24,432 bases of DNA, from IMG/VR virus record IMGVR_UViG_3300015360_000193, positions 1 to 24,432 of that record; one strand, 5' to 3'. Shown here one piece after another: positions 13,121 to 20,340 of this stretch. A program made the position numbers and the translations under genes. Positions within the stretch are counted from its first letter, which is position 1. Each line of letters starts with the position of its first letter. The notes beneath the pieces were generated by a model. It searched no databases, was not told the origin of the DNA, and was given only the letters and a program-made list of their open reading frames with translations. The DNA is from a virus.

Positions 13121-13715
13121 GGGCAGCGCTCCCGGCCTACGTATTCTGGACTTTGACACCGAGGTACGGCCGCTCTCGTACCTTGGGTCTGACTACACTA
13201 CCGGGGAGGTTACGGGTATCGCTTGCGCGTGGATCGTTAACGGCAAGGTCCGCGATATGCAGTCCTGGCTTTTGGGAGAGGACGACGTAGACGATATGGT
13301 AACCGGCTTCCTCGGGCGTTTCGACGCGGCCGATATGGTAACCGGACACTTTATCCGCGGCTATGACCTTCCCGTGCTTAACGGTATGCTCTTGGACCTC
13401 GGATACGGGCCGCTAGGTGATAAGCTGACACACTGTACCAAGGGCGAGCTAATCAAGCGTAAGTACGTGTCTGCCAGCCAGGAGAACCTAGGCGCGTCCC
13501 TCGGTATCAAGGCTCCAAAGGTCCAGATGAGTCAACAGCTCTGGCGGGAAGCCAACCGGCTCACGCCGGAGGGTATCGCCCTGACCCGTAAGCGGGTAGA
13601 GGGTGACGTACGCCAGCACGTCCAGCTCAGGGAAGAGCTTATGGCCCGTGGCTGGCTGGCCCCGCCGAAAGTGTGGCACTCTACCGGGGTGAGTAGCGGT
13701 GCCTACACTCCCTAA
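13113..13715 (+). CDS. DnaQ-like 3'-5' exonuclease (RNase H fold)
   Basis: 200 aa, ATG at 13113 with GAGG 9 nt upstream. Exo I motif ILDFDTE (D15, E17) is near the N-terminus. Exo II is likely GHFIRGYDLPVLNG (D85). Exo III would be RVEGDVRQHVQL (D165). The order and spacing fit the DEDD exonuclease superfamily. The Tyr or His normally 4-5 residues before the last Asp is an Arg or Lys here, so full activity is not certain. It lies in the replication module, probably for proofreading, end trimming or recombination. The phage polymerase has its own exonuclease domain, so this one would be extra. Confidence 0.75.
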   Translation: MFRGSAPGLRILDFDTEVRPLSYLGSDYTTGEVTGIACAWIVNGKVRDMQSWLLGEDDVDDMVTGFLGRFDAADMVTGHFIRGYDLPVLNGMLLDLGYGPLGDKLTHCTKGELIKRKYVSASQENLGASLGIKAPKVQMSQQLWREANRLTPEGIALTRKRVEGDVRQHVQLREELMARGWLAPPKVWHSTGVSSGAYTP

Positions 13716-13938
13716 CGACGATGCACCCAAACGGCGCCACTATCGCGGGGACGGTTGCGATCCCGCGCATATCCTGACTATCCTAGCCCCCGAGAATCCC
13801 GACGACGTACGAGACCGAGACAAGGCCCATATAGACAGGGACTTGCCTAACTACCGCCGAGCTCACCCTACCGAGGAAGAGCGGCGCCTGGGAGTACCTG
13901 GCCAACCTAAGAAAGCAAAGTGGAGGACCGATGGCTAG
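13699..13938 (+). CDS. Small hydrophilic hypothetical protein
   Basis: 79 aa, GTG start at 13699 overlapping the exonuclease end by 17 bp. It overlaps the next gene by 8 bp, so all three are probably coupled. Rich in Asp, Arg, Pro and Glu (NPDDVRDRDKAHIDRDLPNY), with no Cys pairs or membrane segment. Function not recognised. Confidence 0.45.
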   Translation: MPTLPNDDAPKRRHYRGDGCDPAHILTILAPENPDDVRDRDKAHIDRDLPNYRRAHPTEEERRLGVPGQPKKAKWRTDG

Positions 13939-14713
13939 AGCCGCGGGTGACGAGCGTAACTACCGGGTAGGGATTCTAGACACTAAGGGTAAGCTCGTAG
14001 AAGAGCTGGCCGGCCTGCCTAGTGTGACTACCGTTATCGGAGACGCGGACGGTACCAAGAGTGAGGGTCTCAAAGGCTGGACGTATAACGTAACGGCCGC
14101 GGCTATTGCCGAGCTACTCGAGGCTGGCACGATCACACCGGGTATGTCCGGTAAGACGATTCAGGCCCGCTTACGGTCCAAGAAACGTACGCACTACGAC
14201 GAGCTGACCAAGGCTCAAGACCGGGGTACGGCTATACACGACTACGCCGAGCGCTTGCTCTTGGACAAGTGCACCTATGACGACGTGCTCGAGGGTATGC
14301 CGCGTGAGCATAGGGGCTATGCCGAAGCGCTCGTATCGTGGCACAAGGCTTACCGAGGTTCGCCGGCAGGGATTGAGCGGGTCTGTGTATCGCTTGAGCA
14401 CGGGTACGCCGGTACCGCTGACCTCATCGACCAAGTACCCTCGCCCACTACCGAGCGCGGGTCAGTGACTAGGCTAGTCGATTACAAGACCTCGAGCCGG
14501 ATACACGAGACTCACTTTATCCAAGGTGACGCCTACGCGCTGGCATGGGAGGAAATGGCACGCCGGCGTGGTACGCTAGCCCCAATCGACCTAGTTACCG
14601 TGGTACGCTTCGGTGACGATGGCACCTACGAAGAAAAGAGCCGGCCACCACAAGGCGGTAGGGTCTTTCTAAAAATGCTCGAGCTATACCTCGAGCGAAA
14701 CCGGAAAGGATAG
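13931..14713 (+). CDS. RecB/Cas4-like PD-(D/E)XK nuclease
   Basis: 260 aa, ATG at 13931 with GGAGG 4 nt upstream. The motifs are in RecB-family order: an N-terminal RGTAIHDYAERLL (H103), then GYAGTADLIDQ (D164), VDYKTSS (D184, K186) and a helix with Q and Y (HFIQGDAYALAWEE, Q198, Y202). There are no Cys residues arranged for the iron-sulphur cluster of true Cas4. Such nucleases are common in actinophage replication modules, where they process DNA ends or join in recombination. No CRISPR genes are near, so an adaptation role is not suggested. Confidence 0.85.
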   Translation: MARAAGDERNYRVGILDTKGKLVEELAGLPSVTTVIGDADGTKSEGLKGWTYNVTAAAIAELLEAGTITPGMSGKTIQARLRSKKRTHYDELTKAQDRGTAIHDYAERLLLDKCTYDDVLEGMPREHRGYAEALVSWHKAYRGSPAGIERVCVSLEHGYAGTADLIDQVPSPTTERGSVTRLVDYKTSSRIHETHFIQGDAYALAWEEMARRRGTLAPIDLVTVVRFGDDGTYEEKSRPPQGGRVFLKMLELYLERNRKG

Positions 14714-14720
14714 AGCCCCT

Positions 14721-15053
14721 ATGGGATTCTTTGACGAGTACCAGGACACTTCCGCGGGAAACTGGGTCAAGGCGGAAGGCAAGGCCGACCTTATGGAGAG
14801 CGGCACACCGTTTACGGTACGCTCGTGCTCTCTCGAGGACACCGAGCGCTTCGGAGAGCGCTACCGGCTCGAGGTCACTTTGGTAGATGGTGAAGAGGCC
14901 CTAATGGGCTTCGGAGCGGGCTCGGTCGATTCACGAGACCGTATGCTCGACGCTATGGCTAAGTACCTCGAGGATGACAAGGCAGCAAAGCCTATCGTAG
15001 TCCTTGAGAAAAACGGCCGAAGCCAGATCCTTAGGGCTTTCGACCCGGCGTAA
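14721..15053 (+). CDS. Small replication-module protein, possibly ssDNA-binding-like
   Basis: 110 aa, ATG at 14721 with AAAGGA 10 nt upstream. It starts MGFFDEYQDTSAGNWVKAEG and has a beta-rich centre (PFTVRSCSLEDTERFGERYR, LEVTLVDGEEALMGFG), followed by a charged helical part and a C-terminal RSQILRAF. The strand pattern resembles small OB-fold or ssDNA-binding proteins that phages place between recombination nuclease and primase genes. No clear SSB motif is seen, so the family is left open. It ends just before a strong hairpin. Confidence 0.55.
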   Translation: MGFFDEYQDTSAGNWVKAEGKADLMESGTPFTVRSCSLEDTERFGERYRLEVTLVDGEEALMGFGAGSVDSRDRMLDAMAKYLEDDKAAKPIVVLEKNGRSQILRAFDPA

Positions 15054-15068
15054 CGTCTAGCGCTAGTG

Positions 15069-15099
15069 CGGGGTATCGGCTGAGAAAGTCGGTACCCCG
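15069..15099 (+). terminator. 10-bp hairpin before the primase-polymerase gene
   Basis: CGGGGTATCG (15069-15078) pairs with CGGTACCCCG (15090-15099), with one G-U pair and an 11-nt loop. It sits 16 bp after the stop of the 110-aa gene and 33 bp before the prim-pol start. No T-run follows. It may be an attenuator, a processing site or a terminator without a U-tract. Confidence 0.5.
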
Positions 15100-15132
15100 T
15101 GCTATCTCAAGACTCTACGGAAGGTACACACT

Positions 15133-16719
15133 TTGACTATGCTAGAGCACGCGCTCAAGTACGCCAGTCTTGGTATCGCGGTCTTTCCCTGCCGCCCTGA
15201 CAAGTCCCCGATAACGCCGCATGGCCACGAGGACGCTAGTACCGGCGTAGACGTGATTACGGCGTACTGGGCTCGTGACCCTGGCGCCCTCATAGGTGGA
15301 GCTATCCCGCGCGGATACGTAGTGATCGACTTGGACCCGCGTAACGGCTCGGACGAGACCGTAACGGCTCTAGCCAGCCTAGGGGTGAAGTTTCCGCCCA
15401 CGCTTTCGGCTCTGACTGGCTCCAAGGGCCGGCATAAGTGGTACCGGATTAGCCCCCAAGTGGAGCTTAAGGGTACCGCTGGGCTTGGTATCGACGTTAA
15501 GAGGCACGGCAAGGGGTACGTTATCCTTCCGCCCTCGGTATCGGACGCCGGACCTTATCACTGGCAGCAGGGCGAGCCAGACTTCCCCAGGGCTAAGAGG
15601 CTGCCAGAGGCAGCTCGAGCGTACTTGACGAAGCGCGAGGTAGCAGAGCGGCGCCCCGCTGACTTCACACCTACGCGCCGGCCGGACTGGCTTAAGGCTA
15701 CGGCTTACGGTGACTCAGCCCTCGCTAATCAGGGTAGGGCCATCCTGGCCGCAGTCGATGGAGAGCGTAACAACGTCCTTAACTCTGCCGCGTTCGGTAT
15801 CTATCAGCTCGCGCATGGGGGCGAGATAGACGAGGATTACGCGTCAGAGTTTTTAGCCGAGCTAGCCGAAGAGGTAGGGCTCTCTAAGCGTGAGATAAAG
15901 CGGACTCTTAAGAGCGCCTACGAGGCCGCGGCCGACGATCCTAGGGCAGCGCCACCCGTAGACCCGGCCAAGCCGTCAGAGAGCCTCTCAGAGCCTTTAG
16001 AGGGCCACTTTTGGACGGACTGGCAAGTAGAAGAGGCCGCGCCACCTTTCTATCTCTACCCACTACTACCCAAAAACGCGTACGTACTAGTCTACGGAGC
16101 TACCGAAGCGGCTAAGTCTATGGTATGGAAAGCCCTGTTAACTCAAGCCTCCCATTATGGCATACGCTCGAGCGTCTACTCTCTCGAGAATCCGGCGCAC
16201 GTAGACCGGGAGAGGCTCAGGCGCCTAGGGCCGGACCCGGCTAACTTCCGCATATCGCACGCCGGCCTAAACTTGGCCGACTTTGCCCAGGCCGAGGCAC
16301 TCGTTACGCGTGAGCAAGCGTGGCACACTGACGTAATCCTCTTGGACACGTATTCTCACGCGTTCGCTTCTAGGTCCGAGGACGGTAACGCGAAGGCTAT
16401 AGCCTTTTCTAAGCTAGTCCGTTACATCATGGCCGAGGTAGGGTGCTCGGTAGTCGTGATTGACCATACCGGGTACATGCAAAAGGAAGAGCCGCGGGAC
16501 GCAAGCGCGAAGAGGCAGGCGGTAGACGTTGCTATCCTTATGGAGAAAGACGGAGCTTGGTCTAAGGGCTCGCCGGCACGGTTCAGGATGAGCAACTATA
16601 AAGCGGCGAGGTTCGCTAACCCGTTTTACGAGGTCCGCGGCGCCGTAATCGACACGGACAAAGGTGGCCTAGCCCTTGACTGGCTAGATAAGGACTTTTC
16701 GGAGGGGTGGCAGGTATGA
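15133..16719 (+). CDS. Bifunctional primase-polymerase with RecA-like helicase domain
   Basis: 528 aa. TTG at 15133 is chosen because GGAAGG lies 8 nt in front; an ATG two codons later would be 14 nt away. The N-terminal prim-pol (PF09250-like) has GIAVFPCRPDKSP, the catalytic VIDLDPRNG (D66, D68) and GSKGRHKWYR (H101). Residues about 195-265 (GERNNVLNSAAF to LKSAYEAA) look like a primase C-terminal domain. The C-terminal ATPase has a Walker A loop GATEAAKS (322-329) with Ala instead of Gly before Lys, Walker B DVILLDTY (D405), and SVVVIDHTGY (D444-H445), as in RepA/DnaB-type proteins. It should prime and unwind DNA at the phage fork. Its stop overlaps the next start by 4 bp. Confidence 0.88.
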   Translation: MTMLEHALKYASLGIAVFPCRPDKSPITPHGHEDASTGVDVITAYWARDPGALIGGAIPRGYVVIDLDPRNGSDETVTALASLGVKFPPTLSALTGSKGRHKWYRISPQVELKGTAGLGIDVKRHGKGYVILPPSVSDAGPYHWQQGEPDFPRAKRLPEAARAYLTKREVAERRPADFTPTRRPDWLKATAYGDSALANQGRAILAAVDGERNNVLNSAAFGIYQLAHGGEIDEDYASEFLAELAEEVGLSKREIKRTLKSAYEAAADDPRAAPPVDPAKPSESLSEPLEGHFWTDWQVEEAAPPFYLYPLLPKNAYVLVYGATEAAKSMVWKALLTQASHYGIRSSVYSLENPAHVDRERLRRLGPDPANFRISHAGLNLADFAQAEALVTREQAWHTDVILLDTYSHAFASRSEDGNAKAIAFSKLVRYIMAEVGCSVVVIDHTGYMQKEEPRDASAKRQAVDVAILMEKDGAWSKGSPARFRMSNYKAARFANPFYEVRGAVIDTDKGGLALDWLDKDFSEGWQV

Positions 16720-16973
16720 CCATAGTAGACATATGTCCCGTAAACGGTTGCGACTTACGCGGTGACCCGATAGACCCTGAGTACGCGGACTACTACGCCG
16801 AGGGTGCGCGGTACTACTCCAAGATGATCGGCGTAGAGGTCCAAGGGGTCTACGATGGCGTGCTCTACTGGACTTGCTCTACCTGTGGAGTGAGCTGGCC
16901 AAGGTTTGACGCGCCCCATAGGCTCCACTACGAAGCGCTTAAGTACGTAGGCGTAGCCTGCCGCTGCCCATGA
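16716..16973 (+). CDS. Cys-rich zinc-binding miniprotein
   Basis: 85 aa from the ATG at 16716, which has GGAGGGG 8 nt upstream and overlaps the prim-pol stop (ATGA). N-terminal CPVNGC and later WTCSTCGVSWPRF give two Cys pairs about 45 residues apart, a zinc-ribbon layout. The YSKMIG and WPRF elements are seen in small actinophage proteins of unknown role. It overlaps endonuclease VII by 4 bp, so the two are probably translated together. Confidence 0.65.
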   Translation: MTIVDICPVNGCDLRGDPIDPEYADYYAEGARYYSKMIGVEVQGVYDGVLYWTCSTCGVSWPRFDAPHRLHYEALKYVGVACRCP

Positions 16974-17323
16974 CTAGGCTTAAGCGCCTCCAAGCCGAGG
17001 CCGACAAGCGCGGCGTAGTCCAGCCTAGGCCGGCAACCGTGGCCAAGTACGGGTGGACGCTCGAGGACTGGCTAGGCCAGCTCGAGGGTAACCGCTGGCG
17101 TTGCCCGATATGCCTACGAGCTCCGAGGACCGGCAAGTACGTCACTGACCACGAGCACGTAAGAGGCTGGGCAACCATGCCCGACGAAGAGCGTAAACTT
17201 TACGTTAGGGGCTTGACTTGCTGGACGTGTAACCGTTACCTTTTGGCTAGAGATATCAGCGTAGCCACCGCGCGTAACGTGGTAAGCTACCTTGAGACCT
17301 ACGACGCCAGGAGGCCAAAGTAA
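16970..17323 (+). CDS. Recombination endonuclease VII
   Basis: 117 aa, ATG at 16970 overlapping the upstream stop. It resolves branched DNA such as Holliday junctions before packaging. The signature is CPICLRAPRTGKYVTDHEHV (first Cys pair plus D-H-x-H), then VRGLTCWTCNRYL (second Cys pair and Asn), as in PF02945. The upstream TLEDWLGQLEGNRWRCPIC is also usual for the family. Length is typical of the stand-alone phage form. It is the last gene with the normal base composition before the atypical block. Confidence 0.92.
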   Translation: MTRLKRLQAEADKRGVVQPRPATVAKYGWTLEDWLGQLEGNRWRCPICLRAPRTGKYVTDHEHVRGWATMPDEERKLYVRGLTCWTCNRYLLARDISVATARNVVSYLETYDARRPK

Positions 17324-17325
17324 AC

Positions 17326-17697
17326 ATGAGTGCATACACCGAGGACGACGTAACCCTCGCACGACAGGTAGGCTACGACTTAGGCTACGACGATGGCTAC
17401 AAAGATGGCCGGCTCGATGGCTTGAGCGAGGCAGTAGGGGCAGTCAGGCGGGTGCAGTTCTCGCCCGAGCCGCCGCTGGCTAACACTGTGCGGGCAGCAA
17501 CGCTCCGAGTGGGTGACCGCTTTATGGCCGAAACCCCCGACGAAACCTTCCCAGCGTCACTGAGGGCCCACTTCGGCTGGGGAATGGTGCACGGATGTAT
17601 GGACTGGCAGTGCGCCCGTGAGGACGGAACGGAGTTCGTCTACTCCATCCACATCGACGCACCAGTGACACTGATTGAGGAAGGTGACAAGGCATGA
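17326..17697 (+). CDS. Probable chimeric small protein at the left edge of the atypical block
   Basis: 123 aa, ATG at 17326 just after endonuclease VII, with AGGAGG 11 nt upstream. Residues 1-37 are acidic and Gly/Asp/Tyr-rich (DLGYDDGYKDGRLDGLSE) and use GTA, CTC and CGA codons like the phage. From about residue 40 the style changes to GTG/GTC/CTG-rich codons, with an unrelated second half (LRVGDRFMAETPDETF, FGWGMVHGCMDW). A recombination joint inside the gene is inferred from this; neither half is recognised. It overlaps the next start by 4 bp. Confidence 0.55.
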   Translation: MSAYTEDDVTLARQVGYDLGYDDGYKDGRLDGLSEAVGAVRRVQFSPEPPLANTVRAATLRVGDRFMAETPDETFPASLRAHFGWGMVHGCMDWQCAREDGTEFVYSIHIDAPVTLIEEGDKA

Positions 17698-17882
17698 GCT
17701 CGTCATACGAGCTGGCCCCCGCGGGAGAGGTTTTTATGGACGGTAAGGCTACCTACTATCTTCGGCGCATCGGCTCGCCGGGTATCGCCGGGACCATCTT
17801 TCTTACGCCTGAGCACGCCACCGCGCTAGCCCAGCAGTTGCGCGCAGGGCGGATCAAACCACAACCACCAACAGGAGAATAA
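17694..17882 (+). CDS. Small hypothetical protein
   Basis: 62 aa, ATG at 17694 overlapping the upstream stop, with a strong GAGGAAGG 9 nt upstream. A beta-hairpin-like pattern (EVFMDGKATYYLRRIGSP, GIAGTIFLTPEHA) precedes a helix (ATALAQQLRAG). No motif recognised. It still contains one CTAG, so it may be native or near the joint. Confidence 0.5.
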   Translation: MSSSYELAPAGEVFMDGKATYYLRRIGSPGIAGTIFLTPEHATALAQQLRAGRIKPQPPTGE

Positions 17883-17886
17883 TCAG

Positions 17887-18129
17887 ATGCCAGTACGAGT
17901 GCAACCAACAGACGCCGACGCCATCATCTTTGACTCAGCCACCAGGTGGTACATTGACGACGAACGACAGTTGCATATCGTCGATGGTGCGGGAGCCCCT
18001 GTTGCCGCTTTCTCTGTCAACGCTTGGCAGTCAGTTCAGAAAAAGGTAGGCGCCCTTGTTTTTGGTCACCCTGACCAAAGTAGGGGTGCATCCGACAGTG
18101 ATACCGCGCAATCGGATACCCGCCCGTGA
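17887..18129 (+). CDS. Small hypothetical protein
   Basis: 80 aa, ATG at 17887 with AGGAG 9 nt upstream. The centre is strand-rich and polar (AIIFDSATRWYIDDERQLHI, VDGAGAPVAAFSVNAW); the last 20 residues are Ser/Asp/Thr-rich and disordered. No motif recognised. Its stop overlaps the next GTG start (GTGA). Confidence 0.5.
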   Translation: MPVRVQPTDADAIIFDSATRWYIDDERQLHIVDGAGAPVAAFSVNAWQSVQKKVGALVFGHPDQSRGASDSDTAQSDTRP

Positions 18130-18620
18130 CAAGCCCTCCCGGCCACTCGAGCCGTCTCGGCCCCGCACGCTCAGTAACCGCCGAGTTTAGAGAGGGTGCG
18201 GCCGATCAAGTAACCGTGACTGTCGTCCTCACCTACGACATCTGGTGCTGCAACGGCACACACGAGCTAGCAGACGCGGCGGCTGCCGTATCTGCACTAC
18301 TGAACCAAGACTTCGCAAACGTGGGCGGTGGCGGGGCACCCCCAGAACCACCGGCGGGGGGAGATCAGGGCCTAGCACCCCTAGCTCCTCCCCCCTCCGG
18401 TGTCTACCGCCTGACCGCCGCCCTCCCCATCACCACCGGACAAGTCAAACTGGTCAACGTCCTCGCCGCCGGTGCCGCCATCACTGACCGTGCCCTCCTA
18501 CACGAAGGGATCTCGAAACTGATAGGGCGGGAAGTGCACAGCGTCAAACACCTCACCAAAGCCGAGGCCACCACAGTCATCGAGTCGCTACAGACAAGGC
18601 AACCGAAGGAGGCATCGTGA
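18126..18620 (+). CDS. Hypothetical protein with a phage-type C-terminal helix motif
   Basis: 164 aa, GTG start at 18126. Residues 20-60 are beta-rich (DQVTVTVVLTYDIWCCNG) and a Gly/Pro-rich linker lies at about 65-90. The end reads HEGISKLIGREVHSVKHLTK then AEATTVIESL. This ISKLIGRxVxSxxxLTKAEAxxVIxxL pattern ends many actinophage proteins, including some recombination or ssDNA-binding ones, as I recall. The rest is not recognised, so no function is assigned. It carries the last two CTAGs of the block (18372 and 18380). Confidence 0.5.
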   Translation: MTSPPGHSSRLGPARSVTAEFREGAADQVTVTVVLTYDIWCCNGTHELADAAAAVSALLNQDFANVGGGGAPPEPPAGGDQGLAPLAPPPSGVYRLTAALPITTGQVKLVNVLAAGAAITDRALLHEGISKLIGREVHSVKHLTKAEATTVIESLQTRQPKEAS

Positions 18621-18934
18621 TCCGCCCCGTTGACGCTTGGGAGTTGGTCTGCGACTGGCCCGAGTGCGAGAGCACTGCCGATGACGGCTACAACACCATC
18701 TACGCCGACAATCCGTATGACCCCGGTGAGATTGCGGAGTACGCCGACTGGCTCACGTCGAAAGACGGGGCCAGCCACTACTGCTGGGAGCATCCGACGA
18801 CGCGGGCCAGCGACCACACCGGTGGCTTAGCGCTCCCCGATCCGCCGTACCTGCTCATACACGAAGGCGACACCGACAATCCGGTGATGGATGACGGCAG
18901 CGTGACGCTGGTTGAGGATAGTGACGGGGCATGA
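18617..18934 (+). CDS. Cys/His-rich small protein
   Basis: 105 aa, GTG at 18617 with AAGGAGG 4-5 nt upstream, overlapping the previous stop. CDWPEC near residue 12 and HYCWEH near residue 55 form a C-x4-C and C-x2-H pair that could hold zinc, a layout common in actinophage miniproteins. The rest is very acidic (YADNPYDPGEIAEYADW; DDGSVTLVEDSDGA). Function unknown. Its stop overlaps the next start by 4 bp. Confidence 0.55.
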   Translation: MIRPVDAWELVCDWPECESTADDGYNTIYADNPYDPGEIAEYADWLTSKDGASHYCWEHPTTRASDHTGGLALPDPPYLLIHEGDTDNPVMDDGSVTLVEDSDGA

Positions 18935-19056
18935 GGCGACTACTGACAATGTTCTACACGCGCAAGTGCGACGGCAAGTGCGGGAATGAGAGTGGTCATA
19001 ACGCACATCTGACGTGGCTTGGGCGTCGTCGGTACACCCGACCGGCTGGGTGGTGA
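18931..19056 (+). CDS. 41-aa Cys/His miniprotein
   Basis: ATG at 18931 overlaps the preceding TGA (ATGA), and the frame closes at TGA 19054-19056. The product begins MRRLLTMFYTRKCDGKCGNE and has C-x3-C, then SGHNAH and a basic tail (GRRRYTRP). The overlap, the Cys pair and the packed context support a real gene. No function can be given. Confidence 0.45.
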   Translation: MRRLLTMFYTRKCDGKCGNESGHNAHLTWLGRRRYTRPAGW

Positions 19057-19062
19057 CAGGGC

Positions 19063-19275
19063 ATGAGTGACTGGACCGACGACGCACCGATTATCCCGCT
19101 GGACCGCGAACAATGGGGCATTGTGATAGACGCGCTGATCGAACATGCGGCCAGCGCTGCCGCTCGAAAGCACGTCAACCCTGAGTCAACTTCCGACGTT
19201 CGGGTCACTATGTGTAACGACCTGATTAGCCTGCTAAACGGCCGGCTGGGGAGTTCTGGTTCTCCGAGAGGATGA
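19063..19275 (+). CDS. Small acidic helical protein
   Basis: 70 aa, ATG at 19063, 6 nt after the previous stop. Contains PIIPLDREQWGIVIDALIEH followed by an Ala-rich helix, then DVRVTMCNDLISLLNGRLGS. No motif recognised. The end overlaps an ATG at 19272, but the next gene probably starts at 19278. Confidence 0.45.
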   Translation: MSDWTDDAPIIPLDREQWGIVIDALIEHAASAAARKHVNPESTSDVRVTMCNDLISLLNGRLGSSGSPRG

Positions 19276-19277
19276 AA

Positions 19278-19517
19278 ATGAGCGCGGATAACTACTGGTT
19301 GGTTGTTGCCCACCCAGATGGTGACGGATTTACCTACTGTATGCGGTTTGCGTCAGACGACACACCACACGACCCGTCTGCGTTGCCGCGCAATATGACC
19401 AAGTACGACACAAGGGCTGATGCTGTCGAAGCTGCGGTACTGGATGATGCCTACACCGAGTACGGCCCGGTCATTCACGTTGACATTCGTCCCCGTCGAG
19501 AAGGATGGACATTATGA
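19278..19517 (+). CDS. Small hypothetical protein
   Basis: 79 aa from the ATG at 19278, which has GAGAGG 6 nt upstream; the ATG at 19272 is in frame but abuts that site. Starts MSADNYWLVVAHPDGDGFTY, then MRFASDD, and later YGPVIHVDIRP. An alpha/beta pattern with many Asp residues; no family recognised. Its stop overlaps the next ATG (ATGA). Confidence 0.5.
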   Translation: MSADNYWLVVAHPDGDGFTYCMRFASDDTPHDPSALPRNMTKYDTRADAVEAAVLDDAYTEYGPVIHVDIRPRREGWTL

Positions 19518-19798
19518 ACTACACGCACGCCGATCTGCTGGCAGGAGCGCAGGAGGGGCGGGAGCGGGCCAAGGGCGACCCCTACGGGTCGATCAAGGCT
19601 GAGCAAGCCCGCGATGACCACGCCGATGACCTGGCCGCGACGCTGGACCGGCACAAGCCAATCAGTCCACCGGCCTACCCCGCCTGGTACCCCGCCTGGT
19701 GCGCCGGGTGCGACCACCTTTGGGACGAGTGCCCCGACGCCATCCAGGTGGCCGACCGGCTGACCGTGTGGGGCGTGCTCGATGGTGACGGAGCATGA
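19514..19798 (+). CDS. Small Cys-containing hypothetical protein
   Basis: 94 aa from the ATG at 19514 (AAGGA 8 nt upstream, ATGA overlap); an ATG three codons earlier is less well placed. The N-terminus is helical (LLAGAQEGRERAKGDPYG). The middle has PPAYPAWYPAWCAGCDHLWD, with a tandem PAWYPAW and a C-x2-C, and a third Cys follows in DECPDA. Zinc binding is possible; the function is unknown. Confidence 0.5.
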   Translation: MNYTHADLLAGAQEGRERAKGDPYGSIKAEQARDDHADDLAATLDRHKPISPPAYPAWYPAWCAGCDHLWDECPDAIQVADRLTVWGVLDGDGA

Positions 19799-19800
19799 GA

Positions 19801-19962
19801 ATGAGGGTCACCTTCACAACGACGATTGACGAAACTGATCCGGGCGATCCAGCCGATCTCGACAACCTGGTTGATGCCCTATGGGATGTGGCAACGGCAC
19901 ATGGCGCCTACGACCACGGGGGATTCTCCGGTCCCGATGATGGGGGTGACCGAGATGACTGA
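19801..19962 (+). CDS. 53-aa acidic miniprotein
   Basis: ATG at 19801 with GGAG 7 nt upstream; an ATG at 19795 overlaps the previous stop but is too near that site. The product starts MRVTFTTTIDETDPGDPADL, then a helix and a Gly/Asp tail, closing at TGA 19960-19962. It is very acidic, and a DNA-mimic or decoy role is only a thought. No family recognised. Confidence 0.4.
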   Translation: MRVTFTTTIDETDPGDPADLDNLVDALWDVATAHGAYDHGGFSGPDDGGDRDD

Positions 19963-20137
19963 CTACGGCCCCACCGCCGTCTACGAGTGCTGCCGACTGT
20001 GGACCGTTTACACGCTCTGGCCTATCGGACGCTGCGGTGGATGTGGACAACGACCCGAGTGGAAGGCAGCCGAGGAAGCATCGCCCGTTGCCGATGCGTT
20101 TGATCGCCAGTTTACGGCATGGATGGAGTGGCGATGA
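19955..20137 (+). CDS. Small Cys-rich protein
   Basis: 60 aa from the ATG at 19955, with GGGGG 8 nt upstream. The frame extends upstream to 19826, but that part overlaps another gene. YECCRLWTVYTL and RCGGCGQRPEW give two Cys pairs for a possible zinc site; the rest is helical (AFDRQFTAWMEW). The stop overlaps the next ATG. Function unknown. Confidence 0.5.
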   Translation: MTDYGPTAVYECCRLWTVYTLWPIGRCGGCGQRPEWKAAEEASPVADAFDRQFTAWMEWR

Positions 20138-20340
20138 GTGACCTACCGTTCAGCTGCCCTAAGTGTGGGCAGCGGTACGGGTTCGGTGACGCCGCCGCAC
20201 TCATCGGGGTGGTCAGGTCAATCCCATTCACCGATACACCCACGCCGTGCTGCGGGACTCTGGACAGCGGCACCCTGACGCGCAGGGACGACGGGGCAGT
20301 GGTGCTGCAATCAGACCTACTGGGAGAGGTTCTGCTGTGA
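20134..20340 (+). CDS. Small zinc-ribbon protein
   Basis: 68 aa from the ATG at 20134 (GGAG 5 nt upstream, ATGA overlap). CPKCGQRYGFGDA near the N-terminus and TPCCG in the middle make a C-x2-C plus CC zinc-ribbon pattern; a strand-rich C-terminus (GAVVLQSDLLGEVLL) follows. The stop overlaps the GTG of the methyltransferase fragment (GTGA). Confidence 0.55.
   Translation: MSDLPFSCPKCGQRYGFGDAAALIGVVRSIPFTDTPTPCCGTLDSGTLTRRDDGAVVLQSDLLGEVLL

Noticed and set aside
13931-14713. Cas4 of a CRISPR system
   Set aside because: It lacks the Cys cluster of Cas4 and any CRISPR context; a RecB-like phage nuclease fits better.
20247-20336. 30 further codons in front of the methyltransferase fragment
   Set aside because: They overlap the zinc-ribbon gene in another frame; the GTG at 20337 has the ribosome site and starts the recognisable domain.
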